This document shows positions 1-7,025 of a stretch of DNA of 48,936 nt, in pieces. Source of the stretch: Gemmatimonadales bacterium (GTDB lineage: Bacteria > Gemmatimonadota > Gemmatimonadetes > Palauibacterales > Palauibacteraceae); contig VXMR01000037.1 in the NCBI GenBank assembly GCA_009841005.1, positions 1 to 48,936 on the forward strand. The letters are read 5' to 3'. How positions within the stretch are numbered: the first letter of the stretch is position 1; the number at the start of each line of letters is the position of its first letter. The notes below the pieces were generated by a model that was not told the DNA's origin, ran no database searches, and saw only the letters and a program-made list of their open reading frames with translations. The position numbers were made by a program, and so were the translations under genes.

Positions 1-61
1 GATAGAAGAGCGCGGCCGCGGTTCCGGTGATGCCGGCGATCAGCCTCGGTATCCGGTCCAG
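1..61 (-). CDS. Possible N-terminus of a membrane protein, cut by the window edge
   Basis: Reading leftwards from a CTG codon at 61-59 gives about 20 residues (LDRIPRLIAGITGTAAALFY) that end in a hydrophobic stretch, like the start of a membrane or exported protein. No ATG, GTG or TTG is available in this frame nearby. A GGAGG sequence lies about seven bases upstream of the CTG, which would make it a usable start. It follows the 93-residue gene on the same strand. The function cannot be told from so little sequence, and the frame itself is only suggested by its composition. Confidence 0.3.
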   Translation of the reverse strand, partial: MDRIPRLIAGITGTAAALFY

Positions 62-116
62 GTTTCCGCCTCCATCCCCCGTCGTGGGTCGAGTGCGGCG
101 GCCTCTTCGCCTCCCG

Positions 117-398
117 TCAGCGGCGGGCCGCGCGCAGGTAGCGTCGCCCGAGGCGAGCCATGCGCTCGTCGCCGAGTCCCTCCGCCTCGCCGATCAGATC
201 CTCGATGTGCGGCGCCAGGGCGGGGTCGCCCCAGCCGTAGCCGGTCGCGGTCTCGGCGCTGTGCGTGTTGCCGATGTGGGCGCCCTCCAGGAGGGCCCGC
301 GCGGCGGCCGCGTCGAAGCGCGGCGACTCGCGCGGCGGGAGCGCGTAGCGCGGCTCGGGTTCGTGCGTCGCGTCTTCGTTGACGAAGGCTCTGGACAT
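117..398 (-). CDS. Small hypothetical protein (93 aa)
   Basis: A 93-residue soluble protein that I do not recognise. It begins MSRAFVNEDA and has an acidic, proline-containing first half with two near-identical REP/RES-type turns. The second half, from about residue 40, contains a Gly-Asn-Thr-His and Gly-Tyr-Gly-Trp-Gly segment, and the tail is very basic (RRYLRAARR). No signal peptide, membrane segment or metal motif is visible. It lies 67 bases downstream of the B12 radical SAM gene on the same strand, so the two are probably co-transcribed. That makes it a candidate small partner or substrate-handling protein, which is inference from position only. Amino-acid composition favours this frame over the opposite strand. 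Confidence 0.6.
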   Translation of the reverse strand: MSRAFVNEDATHEPEPRYALPPRESPRFDAAAARALLEGAHIGNTHSAETATGYGWGDPALAPHIEDLIGEAEGLGDERMARLGRRYLRAARR

Positions 399-465
399 CG
401 CGACGTGGCTCGCTTCGGGGGTCCGGCCCGGGATGGACCTCCCCGGACGCGGGACCTTTCCTCGA

Positions 466-2034
466 CTAGTGGACGACCGCTCCGGCCCGCGCCTGCACCG
501 GGGCCGCGCCGCCCGTGCTCTTGATATAGGCGTAGGGGTCGTGCTCGATCGCGCCCTCCGGCAGGAACTCCCACAGCGGCCCGAGATCGTGCTTCACGCG
601 GTCGATGTAGAACTGCGGCAACTCCTGCGTCTCGCCCTCGAAGTAGTCCCGGAACTTCCGGTCCGACTTGAGCTTGTCGCGCACGGTCGTGTAGTAGGCG
701 ATCCTCCCGTTCCCCTCCGACGAGAGTGCGCGCACGGCGTTCAGGAGCCGTGGGATGCCGCCGCGGTTGGCCCTCAGCCGACGCCAGACCGCCCGCTTCG
801 AGAAGCTGTACTGCGTGAGGTCGATGACGTGGTCGTAGAACTCGATCCACTCGTAGTTCTTCGGCTTGAGGTTCATCGCGTGATTGTTGTTGAGGAAGTG
901 GAACGGGAAGCCGAGCACCCGCCCTTCCTGCTGGTATTCGAGGTTGAGCGGGGCCGCCTCTCCGAACGATGTCAGCAGGGAGTAGCCCGGGAAGGCGGCG
1001 GGCGAGGCATCCAGGAACTTCTTCGTGAGCTCGAAGGGCTCGGGGCCTTCGTCACAATCGAGACCCATCACGAAGTTGGTCTGGAGATAGGGGATGTAGC
1101 TCGTGATGAGGTTGGAATGGTCCGACACCTGGCGGACCTTCTCGAGCCCGTGACGGTTCCGGGACTTCGACTTGTTCCCCAGCATGTACCACGACTCGAC
1201 GCCGGGCAGGATCGCACGGAAGCCGGCTTTCGCGAGTCGCTTGAGCCGCGGCTCCCCGAGCAGGGAGAGGCTGCTCTCGGCGATGAACTCGATCGTCCCG
1301 GGGGGGACGGCGTCCTCGATCGCCCCCAGCACGTCGTCGAAGCGGACCCCGAAGTTGGGGTCGTGCCAGCCGACGATCGGCCGCTTCATCTTCTTCGCGA
1401 GGAAGCGGAGGTCGTCCCGCATCTCGTCGAAGTCGAGCGGCTGGTAGGGAATGACCGAATCGATGCAGAAGCTGCAGGTGTACGGGCACCCGAGGCTGCC
1501 GAGCATGGGGACGATCTTGAACAACGGTGCCTTGTTGAGCGTCGGCTCGATGAACTTCCAGCGTGCGCGCACACCGGGCAGGGACACCGGCTGCGTCTCG
1601 GCCGTCACGTGGCGGCCCAGGGGCCGCTGCGGCTGGCAGTCGTCGAGGACTCCGTTGAGCACCTCCTTGTCGGTGAAGCCGAACACGTAGTCGAAGTACT
1701 TCTGAGCGTCCTGGGGATAGCAGCGGGCGTGCGGGCCGCCGATACAGGTAACGGCCCCCCGCTGGCGGAACATCTCGCTGATCGCGTAGGCGAGTTGGGC
1801 CCCCTGGGAAAACGCGCTCACGAAGAGCAGATCGATATCTTGCGGGAGTTCCTCGACGAGGTCCTCGAAGCCGGTGTAGCAGACGAGGCTCACATCGTGC
1901 CCGGCCTCCTCGCACCACGCGCCGAGAACCTGCGGCATGATGCTCGCGAGGTTCGCGTGCATCACCTTGGCGTACAGCGCCTTCGTGGGACCCTTCGAGA
2001 CCAGGTCCACGATACCTACGCGGAGCTTGCGCAA
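466..2034 (-). CDS. B12-binding radical SAM protein (522 aa)
   Basis: A radical SAM enzyme with an N-terminal cobalamin-binding-type Rossmann domain (about residues 1-150) and a TIM-barrel core. The [4Fe-4S] cluster cysteines are C183, C187 and C190 in the CxxxCxxC motif GCPYTCSFC. The fold order B12-domain then radical SAM is typical of the family that methylates unactivated carbon or phosphorus, or rearranges substrates, using SAM and cobalamin. The C-terminal 150 residues are family-specific and carry no motif I can name. The ATG start gives the natural N-terminus of the B12 domain (MRKLRVGIVDLV). The substrate is unknown. The only co-directional neighbours are a secreted unknown upstream and a 93-residue unknown downstream. 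It differs clearly from the second radical SAM protein at 20285-22075. Confidence 0.9.
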   Translation of the reverse strand: MRKLRVGIVDLVSKGPTKALYAKVMHANLASIMPQVLGAWCEEAGHDVSLVCYTGFEDLVEELPQDIDLLFVSAFSQGAQLAYAISEMFRQRGAVTCIGGPHARCYPQDAQKYFDYVFGFTDKEVLNGVLDDCQPQRPLGRHVTAETQPVSLPGVRARWKFIEPTLNKAPLFKIVPMLGSLGCPYTCSFCIDSVIPYQPLDFDEMRDDLRFLAKKMKRPIVGWHDPNFGVRFDDVLGAIEDAVPPGTIEFIAESSLSLLGEPRLKRLAKAGFRAILPGVESWYMLGNKSKSRNRHGLEKVRQVSDHSNLITSYIPYLQTNFVMGLDCDEGPEPFELTKKFLDASPAAFPGYSLLTSFGEAAPLNLEYQQEGRVLGFPFHFLNNNHAMNLKPKNYEWIEFYDHVIDLTQYSFSKRAVWRRLRANRGGIPRLLNAVRALSSEGNGRIAYYTTVRDKLKSDRKFRDYFEGETQELPQFYIDRVKHDLGPLWEFLPEGAIEHDPYAYIKSTGGAAPVQARAGAVVH

Positions 2035-2146
2035 CGGCGATCCTCTCGGAATGGGGGCACGCGCAGCCGGGTCGAGCGCGCAGCGGAATCGAGTAAACTA
2101 GGTTCGGGCCACGCCCTGCGGCAATCGACCGGCGGGCGACGGCCCG

Positions 2147-2719
2147 CTAGCATGCCTCCTGGTTGACGCGCACGTACTCGCGCACGAACTCGTCCAGCAT
2201 CCGGCCGACCAGACTCGTGACGGGATCCCCATCGCGTCCGAGATAAAAGCCGATTCCCTGTTGCGGCGTTTCCCACGTCGGGGCCCAGTTCAGCCACTCC
2301 GGCGCGGCGTCGGGGGAGTCCGCCGGGCGCCCGGCCTCTCCCGGCCGGGGATCGCTCTGCTGGTCGTACACGAGCTTCAGGAGACGCAAACGGATGACGT
2401 AGACCGTCACCACGGCGCTTGGGGAGAGTCTCTGCGCGCTGACGAAGACGGACAGCTGGAGCGTGGATCCGCCCGCGCTGCCGGCGGGGGCGTCGATCCC
2501 GGCGGCTCGCAGCCGGCTCGTCGCCATGCCCTCCACGGCGGGTGTCGTGATGCCGGCGGGCCCGCCGGTGTTGGTGACGAAGACCTCCACCGGAACGGGG
2601 CGGCAGGCCGTGAACAGGGCGAACCGATCCCGGTTTGAGGGAGAGCCCTGGGCGGCCGCTTCGGCCGGGGCCCAGAGGCCGAAGACGACGGCTGGAACGA
2701 GCAGCTTCCGGGTAATCAC
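2147..2719 (-). CDS. Secreted hypothetical protein (about 190 aa)
   Basis: A predicted exported protein of unknown function. Starting at the GTG at 2719, it begins with a basic residue pair and a hydrophobic segment (ITRKLLVPAVVFGLW) followed by an Ala-rich cleavage region ending AAAQG, which looks like a Sec signal peptide. The open frame continues upstream to 2782, but that extra segment is Arg-rich and would bury the signal peptide, so I prefer the shorter form. The mature part is about 165 residues, is predicted mainly beta by eye (alternating Val/Leu strands around residues 85-115), and ends VNQEAC. No catalytic motif is visible. It reads in the same direction as the radical SAM gene, 112 bases upstream of that gene's start. 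Confidence 0.6.
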   Translation of the reverse strand: MITRKLLVPAVVFGLWAPAEAAAQGSPSNRDRFALFTACRPVPVEVFVTNTGGPAGITTPAVEGMATSRLRAAGIDAPAGSAGGSTLQLSVFVSAQRLSPSAVVTVYVIRLRLLKLVYDQQSDPRPGEAGRPADSPDAAPEWLNWAPTWETPQQGIGFYLGRDGDPVTSLVGRMLDEFVREYVRVNQEAC

Positions 2720-2829
2720 GAACGGTTCACGATCGAGAGAGGTCCTTGCCCGACGAGTCGCCGACCATCTAGGAATGGACAACCTGATCCCGTCGGTTCC
2801 CTTTGCGCCAGATTCGGAGGAGAATCCGG

Positions 2830-3270
2830 ATGTCCAATTCCGCAGATCGACGCTGCCGCGTCCGGAGGGTGATTCCCGCGCCCCCGGAGGCGGTGTTCCA
2901 CGCCTGGACCGAACCGGATCGCATCCGGCGGTGGTCCTGCCCTCCGGGCGGGACGATCCGCGAATCGCAGGTCGATCTCGTCCCCGGGGGATCGTACCGC
3001 CTCCTGATCGAGGCGGAGGAGGGGACGCTCCATACCGCGTTCGGAGTGTACCGCGAGGTCGACGCCCCGAACCGGCTCGTGTATACGTGGGACTGGGAGG
3101 AGCCGGAGGCCGCGGTCGGCGAGACGCTCGTCACGGTCGAGTTCCGGGCCGACGGAGCGTCGACCGAGGTCATCGTCGTGCATGAAGGCTTCCCCGCCGC
3201 CGAGGCCGCGGAGGGACACCGCCTCGGGTGGACATGGTCGCTCGAGCGCCTGGAAGATCTCCTCCGCTGA
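2830..3270 (+). CDS. SRPBCC/AHSA1-family protein (146 aa)
   Basis: A small START-like (SRPBCC) domain protein of the AHSA1 type, a fold that binds hydrophobic ligands. Family hallmarks are the opening strand and helix (RRVIPAPPEAVFHAWTEPDR), a Trp-Ser pair early on, the glycine-rich GGSYRL turn, the paired strands around LVYTWDWEEP, and a final amphipathic helix (GWTWSLERLEDLL). Start chosen at ATG 2830 because GGAGGAGA lies six bases upstream; an in-frame codon at 2803 has no such site. The last 43 bases overlap the start of the transporter gene that follows, so the two are probably translationally coupled. No ligand can be inferred. Confidence 0.85.
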   Translation: MSNSADRRCRVRRVIPAPPEAVFHAWTEPDRIRRWSCPPGGTIRESQVDLVPGGSYRLLIEAEEGTLHTAFGVYREVDAPNRLVYTWDWEEPEAAVGETLVTVEFRADGASTEVIVVHEGFPAAEAAEGHRLGWTWSLERLEDLLR

Positions 3271-4733
3271 ACGCCTCTCCCACCCCCTCGGCCCGGGCGG
3301 CGACCGGCCTTTCCGCCCGGGGGATCTTCGCCTTCTGGGCCCCGCTGGCCGCCACATGGCTGATGATGGCGTTCGAGGGGCCCTATCTGGCGGCGGTCGT
3401 CGCGCGGCTGCCGGAGCCCACGCTGGGGCTGGCGGCCTACGGCGTCGCGATCGCGCTCGCCGTGCTGATGGAGGCGCCGGTCATCATGCTGCTGAGCGCC
3501 TCGACGGCCCTCGTGGAGGACGCCGTCTCCTACCGGCGGCTGCGGACGTTCGCGCACGGGCTGAACGCCTTCTCCACGCTGATGCTCCTCGTCGTGCTCG
3601 TGCCGCCGGTGCACCGCGGGCTCATGCTGGGGGCGCTCGGGCTGCCGGAGGAGCTGGCGCGCCTGACGTACGGGGCGCTGTGGTGTTTCCTGCCATGGCC
3701 GGCCGCGATCGGCTATCGGCGCTTCTGGCAGGGCGTGCTCATCCGCTCCGGGCGAACGCGGCTCGTGGCGGGCGGGACGGTCGTGCGGCTCGTCTCGATG
3801 TCGGTCGCCGCGCTCATCCTCGCCATCGCCACGGACCTCCCCGGCGCCGCGGTCGGGGCCTCCGCGCTCTCGTTCGGCGTCGTGATGGAAGCGGCGGTCG
3901 CGCGCTGGATGGCCCGGGACGCCATTCGCGCCCTGCTCGCCCCGGCCGGCCGGCGGGCGGACGCGACGGACCCCGTGACGGTCTCGTCCGACCCCCATGA
4001 CATCGCGGAGATCGGCCGCGTGGGCGTCTCGACCGCCGATCCGGCATCGGCCGCGGGGACCGGCGGCCGCGAACTGGGCTTCGGTGAGATCGGACGCTTC
4101 TACCTGCCCCTGATGCTCACCTCGCTGATCGGCATCGCGATCCAGCCGATGCTCACCTTCTTCATGGGTCGCGCCGCGTCGCCGGTCGAGTCGCTCGCCG
4201 TGTTTCCCGTCGTGCACTCGCTCGGGTTCATCTTCCGTTCCGTGGGTCTCAGCTTCCAGGATGCGGTCATCGCGCTGCTGGGCCGGCGAAACGAGGGCTA
4301 CGAGGAGATCCGCCGCTTCGCGATCGGTCTCGGCGCGACGCTCTCCGGCATCCTCGCGCTTCTCGCGTTCACCCCGCTCTCGCAGCTCTGGTTCGTCCAC
4401 GTGTCCGGCCTCACGCCGGAACTCGCCTCCTTCGCGATTCCGGCCGCCCGGGTGCTCACCCCCGTCCCCTTCCTCGGCGTCCTCCTCTCGCTCCAGCGGG
4501 GCACGCTGATCCGGCACCGGACGACGGGTCCGATCATCGTCGGGACCGCCGCGGAGATTTCGGCCGTCGCCCTCGTGTTCGTCGCGGTCGGCTGGGGGCT
4601 GGGCTGGGTCGGCGCGACCGCCGCCTTCACCGGCTTTCTGTTGGGCCGCCTGACCGCCAATATCTATCTGACGCCCAAGGTGCGGGCGGCGAGGCACGAA
4701 GCAGGATCAGCGATCGAGGAGGTACGGCAATGA
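3228..4733 (+). CDS. MATE/ANKH-like multi-spanning transporter (about 500 aa)
   Basis: An integral membrane protein with about twelve hydrophobic segments in two similar halves separated by a polar, Ala/Asp-rich linker at roughly residues 240-285. This pattern is typical of the MOP flippase superfamily (MATE efflux and ANKH-like proteins). The first segment begins near residue 32 (GIFAFWAPLAATWLMM), and the second half begins at GEIGRFYLPLMLTSL. GTG 3228 or ATG 3234 can both serve as start, and both lie inside the end of the AHSA1-like gene. The stop overlaps the next ATG by four bases (ATGA). The substrate is unknown; family placement as MATE or ANKH-like rests on topology and overall look and not on a diagnostic motif. 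Confidence 0.75.
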   Translation: MDMVARAPGRSPPLNASPTPSARAATGLSARGIFAFWAPLAATWLMMAFEGPYLAAVVARLPEPTLGLAAYGVAIALAVLMEAPVIMLLSASTALVEDAVSYRRLRTFAHGLNAFSTLMLLVVLVPPVHRGLMLGALGLPEELARLTYGALWCFLPWPAAIGYRRFWQGVLIRSGRTRLVAGGTVVRLVSMSVAALILAIATDLPGAAVGASALSFGVVMEAAVARWMARDAIRALLAPAGRRADATDPVTVSSDPHDIAEIGRVGVSTADPASAAGTGGRELGFGEIGRFYLPLMLTSLIGIAIQPMLTFFMGRAASPVESLAVFPVVHSLGFIFRSVGLSFQDAVIALLGRRNEGYEEIRRFAIGLGATLSGILALLAFTPLSQLWFVHVSGLTPELASFAIPAARVLTPVPFLGVLLSLQRGTLIRHRTTGPIIVGTAAEISAVALVFVAVGWGLGWVGATAAFTGFLLGRLTANIYLTPKVRAARHEAGSAIEEVRQ

Positions 4734-4759
4734 TCCATCGAATAATGATCCATCGAATT
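4730..4759 (+). repeat. 15-bp tandem duplication of a start site
   Basis: Two adjacent 15-base copies, identical at 14 positions, each begin with ATG and encode MIHRI. The propeller gene therefore has two in-frame ATG codons 15 bases apart (4730 and 4745). The ribosome-binding site GAGGAGGT at 4716-4723 is well placed for the first. Confidence 0.9.
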
Positions 4760-5803
4760 GGCACCGCGACGCTGGCGGCGGCGGGGTTCGCGGCGGCTGC
4801 GACGTTCATTGGGTCCGAGGAGGCGGTGGCGCAGGACCACACGGCGTCGACCGACGTGCTCACTATCGAGGAATGGACGGTGCCCTACCCCGACAGCCGG
4901 CCGCGCGACCCGTTCGTCGGACCGGACGGCCGCGTCTGGTTCGTGGGACAGGCCGCCCACTACGCCGCCGTGCTGGACCCGGCCACGGGGGAGTTCACGC
5001 GCTACGACATGGACGACGGCACGGGACCCCACAACCTGATCGTCGATGATGACGGGATGGTTTACTACGCGGGCAACCGGGCGAACCACATCGGGATCAT
5101 CGACCCGGCCACCGGTGAGATCGACAAGATCATGATGCCGGACGAGCGCGCGCGGGATCCGCACACGCTGATCTGGGACGACAACGGGGACATCTGGTTC
5201 TCCGTGCAGGGCGGGAACCTGGTCGGCTTCCTCGACAAGGAGTCGAGGGACGTGCGGCTGGTGGAGGCGCCCGAGGTCGAAACGCGCCGCGGCATGGGCT
5301 CGAGCCGTCCGTACGGGGTCAAGCTCGACTCGGAGAACCGGCCCTGGATCGCGCACTTCAACACGAACCTGATCGGGATGGTGGAGCCGTCCTCGTTCGA
5401 ACTCATCGGCTACGACCTGCCCGAGGGCGCGCGGCCGCGCCGCCTGGTCATCGACTCGAAGGACCGGATCTGGTACGTCGACTACAGCCGCGGGAAGATC
5501 GGTCTCGTCGAGGAGGGCGGCGGATTCCAGCGGGAATACGACCTGCCGGCGGGCGAGGAGTCGCGCCCGTACGGGGTGGCCATCGACAAGTACGATGTCG
5601 TCTGGCTCGTCGAGACGGGAATCCAGCCGAACCGGTTCGTGGGCTTCGATACGGACACGGAGGAGTTCGTGGGCACGCTCGACGTGCCGAGCGGGGGCGG
5701 CACGATCCGGCACATGTACTACGATCCGGCCACGGATTCGATCTGGTTCGGGGCGGACGTGAACACGGTCGGCCGAGCGGTGGTGTCGCCGCGCTCGCGC
5801 TGA
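4730..5803 (+). CDS. Secreted streptogramin-lyase-like beta-propeller protein (357 aa)
   Basis: An exported six- or seven-bladed beta-propeller of the virginiamycin B lyase/SMP-30-like group. Residues 11-35 form a signal peptide with a cleavage site near AVAQD. The mature chain holds repeated blades of about 42 residues with the signature D-x-x-G-x-hydrophobic-W/Y-hydrophobic (for example DGRVWFVGQ, NGDIWFSVQ, KDRIWYVDY, YDVVWLVET). It is not assigned as a true antibiotic lyase, since most relatives are uncharacterised periplasmic propellers. The start at 4730 follows GAGGAGGT and overlaps the transporter stop by four bases. Its TGA shares one base with the ATG of the next gene, a CxxCH protein. 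The pair is likely co-translated and may act together in the cell envelope. Confidence 0.85.
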   Translation: MIHRIMIHRIGTATLAAAGFAAAATFIGSEEAVAQDHTASTDVLTIEEWTVPYPDSRPRDPFVGPDGRVWFVGQAAHYAAVLDPATGEFTRYDMDDGTGPHNLIVDDDGMVYYAGNRANHIGIIDPATGEIDKIMMPDERARDPHTLIWDDNGDIWFSVQGGNLVGFLDKESRDVRLVEAPEVETRRGMGSSRPYGVKLDSENRPWIAHFNTNLIGMVEPSSFELIGYDLPEGARPRRLVIDSKDRIWYVDYSRGKIGLVEEGGGFQREYDLPAGEESRPYGVAIDKYDVVWLVETGIQPNRFVGFDTDTEEFVGTLDVPSGGGTIRHMYYDPATDSIWFGADVNTVGRAVVSPRSR

Positions 5804-6435
5804 TGTCCCCGCCGGGGCCCGCGGCCGCGCTCTGCGCCGCGGGCCTCTTCGCGCTGGTCGGGGTCGCTGCGATCCCCGCGGGGGACTCCGGTGCCGGGCC
5901 GCACGACGCGGCGCCCCACTGGGCGCACGCGCCACCGCACATCGAGGGACCACCTCCGGGCCACACGGGGGGCTTCGGGGAGCCGACCTGCGCCACCTGT
6001 CACTTCGGGGCTCCGCTCAACGAACCGGGGGCCGCGCTGCAGGTCGTCGGACTCGAGGGCGGCTACCGTCCCGGCCAGCGCCACCCGGTGACAGTCCGTT
6101 TCGAGAGCTTCGACATGCTCTCCGCCGGTTTCCAGGGAGCGTTCCGCTTCGAAGACGGGGATCGGCGCGGCGCCGGGGCCGGCGGGATCCGGCCGCTCGA
6201 CGACCGCGTCACCGTCGTGCGCGGGGAGGGCGGCGACACGGAGTACGTCCAGCACACCCGCGCGGGCTCGGCGCCGACGGACGGCGTCGCCGAGTGGACC
6301 TTCGAGTGGCGCGCTCCCGACGCCGACGCCCCGGTCGTCCTGCACCTCGCCGCAAACTCCGGAGGAGGCGACGACTCCCCCCTCGACGACCTCGTCTACA
6401 CCCTCTCGATCACGGTCCCGCCGCGCGGACGCTGA
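5803..6435 (+). CDS. Exported mono-haem protein with Reeler-like (choice-of-anchor V) domain (210 aa)
   Basis: A predicted periplasmic or surface protein. It has an N-terminal hydrophobic signal (residues 6-26, LCAAGLFALVGVAAIPA), then a His/Pro-rich stretch, then CATCH at about residues 64-68, a c-type haem attachment motif CxxCH. The remaining 130 residues form a beta-sandwich resembling Reeler/choice-of-anchor V domains: GYRPGQRHPVTVRF, GFQGAFRFEDG, EWTFEWRAP and a final VLHLAANSGGGDDSPLDD segment. Such domains are often found next to a haem site in envelope proteins of environmental bacteria. The ATG overlaps the stop of the preceding propeller gene by one base. Redox partner and role are unknown. 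Haem attachment is inferred from one motif. Confidence 0.75.
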   Translation: MSPPGPAAALCAAGLFALVGVAAIPAGDSGAGPHDAAPHWAHAPPHIEGPPPGHTGGFGEPTCATCHFGAPLNEPGAALQVVGLEGGYRPGQRHPVTVRFESFDMLSAGFQGAFRFEDGDRRGAGAGGIRPLDDRVTVVRGEGGDTEYVQHTRAGSAPTDGVAEWTFEWRAPDADAPVVLHLAANSGGGDDSPLDDLVYTLSITVPPRGR

Positions 6436-6445
6436 CGGCGGTCAC

Positions 6446-6463
6446 ACGTTCCCGCGGGAACGT
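6446..6463. repeat. 18-bp perfect palindrome between convergent genes
   Basis: ACGTTCCCGCGGGAACGT is a perfect inverted repeat in the 48 bases separating the stops of two convergent genes. As RNA it could form a GC-rich stem in both directions, so it may help end transcription, although no T-run follows on either side. A protein-binding site is the alternative. Confidence 0.6.
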
Positions 6464-6483
6464 CTCCGAACCCACTTCGGCCT

Positions 6484-6981
6484 TCAGCCGGGGGGGAGCG
6501 CCTTCGGGCGCCAGAGGCCGATCAGGCGGCTGCGGCGGGCCGAGCGCAGTTCGGTCCAGTCGTCGATGTCCAGTTCCACAGCGGCGAGGGCGGCGGTCGG
6601 CATGTACTCGCCCTCGCCCGTCAGGTGCCAGACGAGGGAGGTAATGCCCGGGTTGTGACCGACGAGCATGAGGCGCTCCGCCGTTCCCCCCATCGCCTCC
6701 GCGACCTCGATGTAGCCGTCGGGAGAGGCGCCGTAGAGGTCGTACGTCGTCTCGATCTCCACATCCGCGCCGAACTCCGCCGCCACGAGTTCCGCCGTGG
6801 TGCGCGCGCGGACGGCGGTCGAACTCACGATGCGGTCGGGCACGAGGTCCTGCTCCGCCATGAACCGGCCCAAGCGGGGCGCGTCGCGGCGGCCGCGGGG
6901 GTTGAGGGGGCGGTCGTGGTCGCGGAGGCCGGGATGGTCCCAGGAGGACTTCGCGTGCCGGAGGATGAGCAGGGTCTTCAT
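6484..6981 (-). CDS. sixA: SixA-type histidine phosphatase (165 aa)
   Basis: A small member of the histidine phosphatase (phosphoglycerate-mutase-like) superfamily. The catalytic RHG-type motif is LRHAKSSW with nucleophile H9. The second conserved histidine is in LMLVGHNPG, and the characteristic DRIVSSTAVRARTTAE segment is present. SixA removes phosphate from phosphohistidine, in E. coli on the NPr/ArcB systems; many homologues of this length act on other substrates, so the symbol denotes family and not proven role. The length matches SixA (about 160 residues). The start at 6981 has no obvious ribosome-binding site. A 9-bp tandem repeat occupies the space where one would be, directly after the upstream permease gene. 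Confidence 0.85.
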   Translation of the reverse strand: MKTLLILRHAKSSWDHPGLRDHDRPLNPRGRRDAPRLGRFMAEQDLVPDRIVSSTAVRARTTAELVAAEFGADVEIETTYDLYGASPDGYIEVAEAMGGTAERLMLVGHNPGITSLVWHLTGEGEYMPTAALAAVELDIDDWTELRSARRSRLIGLWRPKALPPG

Positions 6982-7025
6982 GTGATCACGGGAGTCACGT
7001 GCGTCGCGTGCGTCACGGGCGTCAC
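6982..7025. repeat. About five tandem copies of a 9-bp repeat
   Basis: Five head-to-tail units with consensus GKGCGTCAC on the plus strand fill the whole gap between the permease stop and the phosphatase start: 6982-6989 (8 bases), 6990-6998, 6999-7007, 7008-7016 and 7017-7025. The last unit covers the permease stop codon. Confidence 0.8.

Noticed and set aside
379-2166. A 595-codon plus-strand open frame opposite the first radical SAM gene
   Set aside because: It is a product of GC-rich third positions. Its translation is Arg/Glu/Leu-rich without domains, while the opposite strand carries clear motifs.
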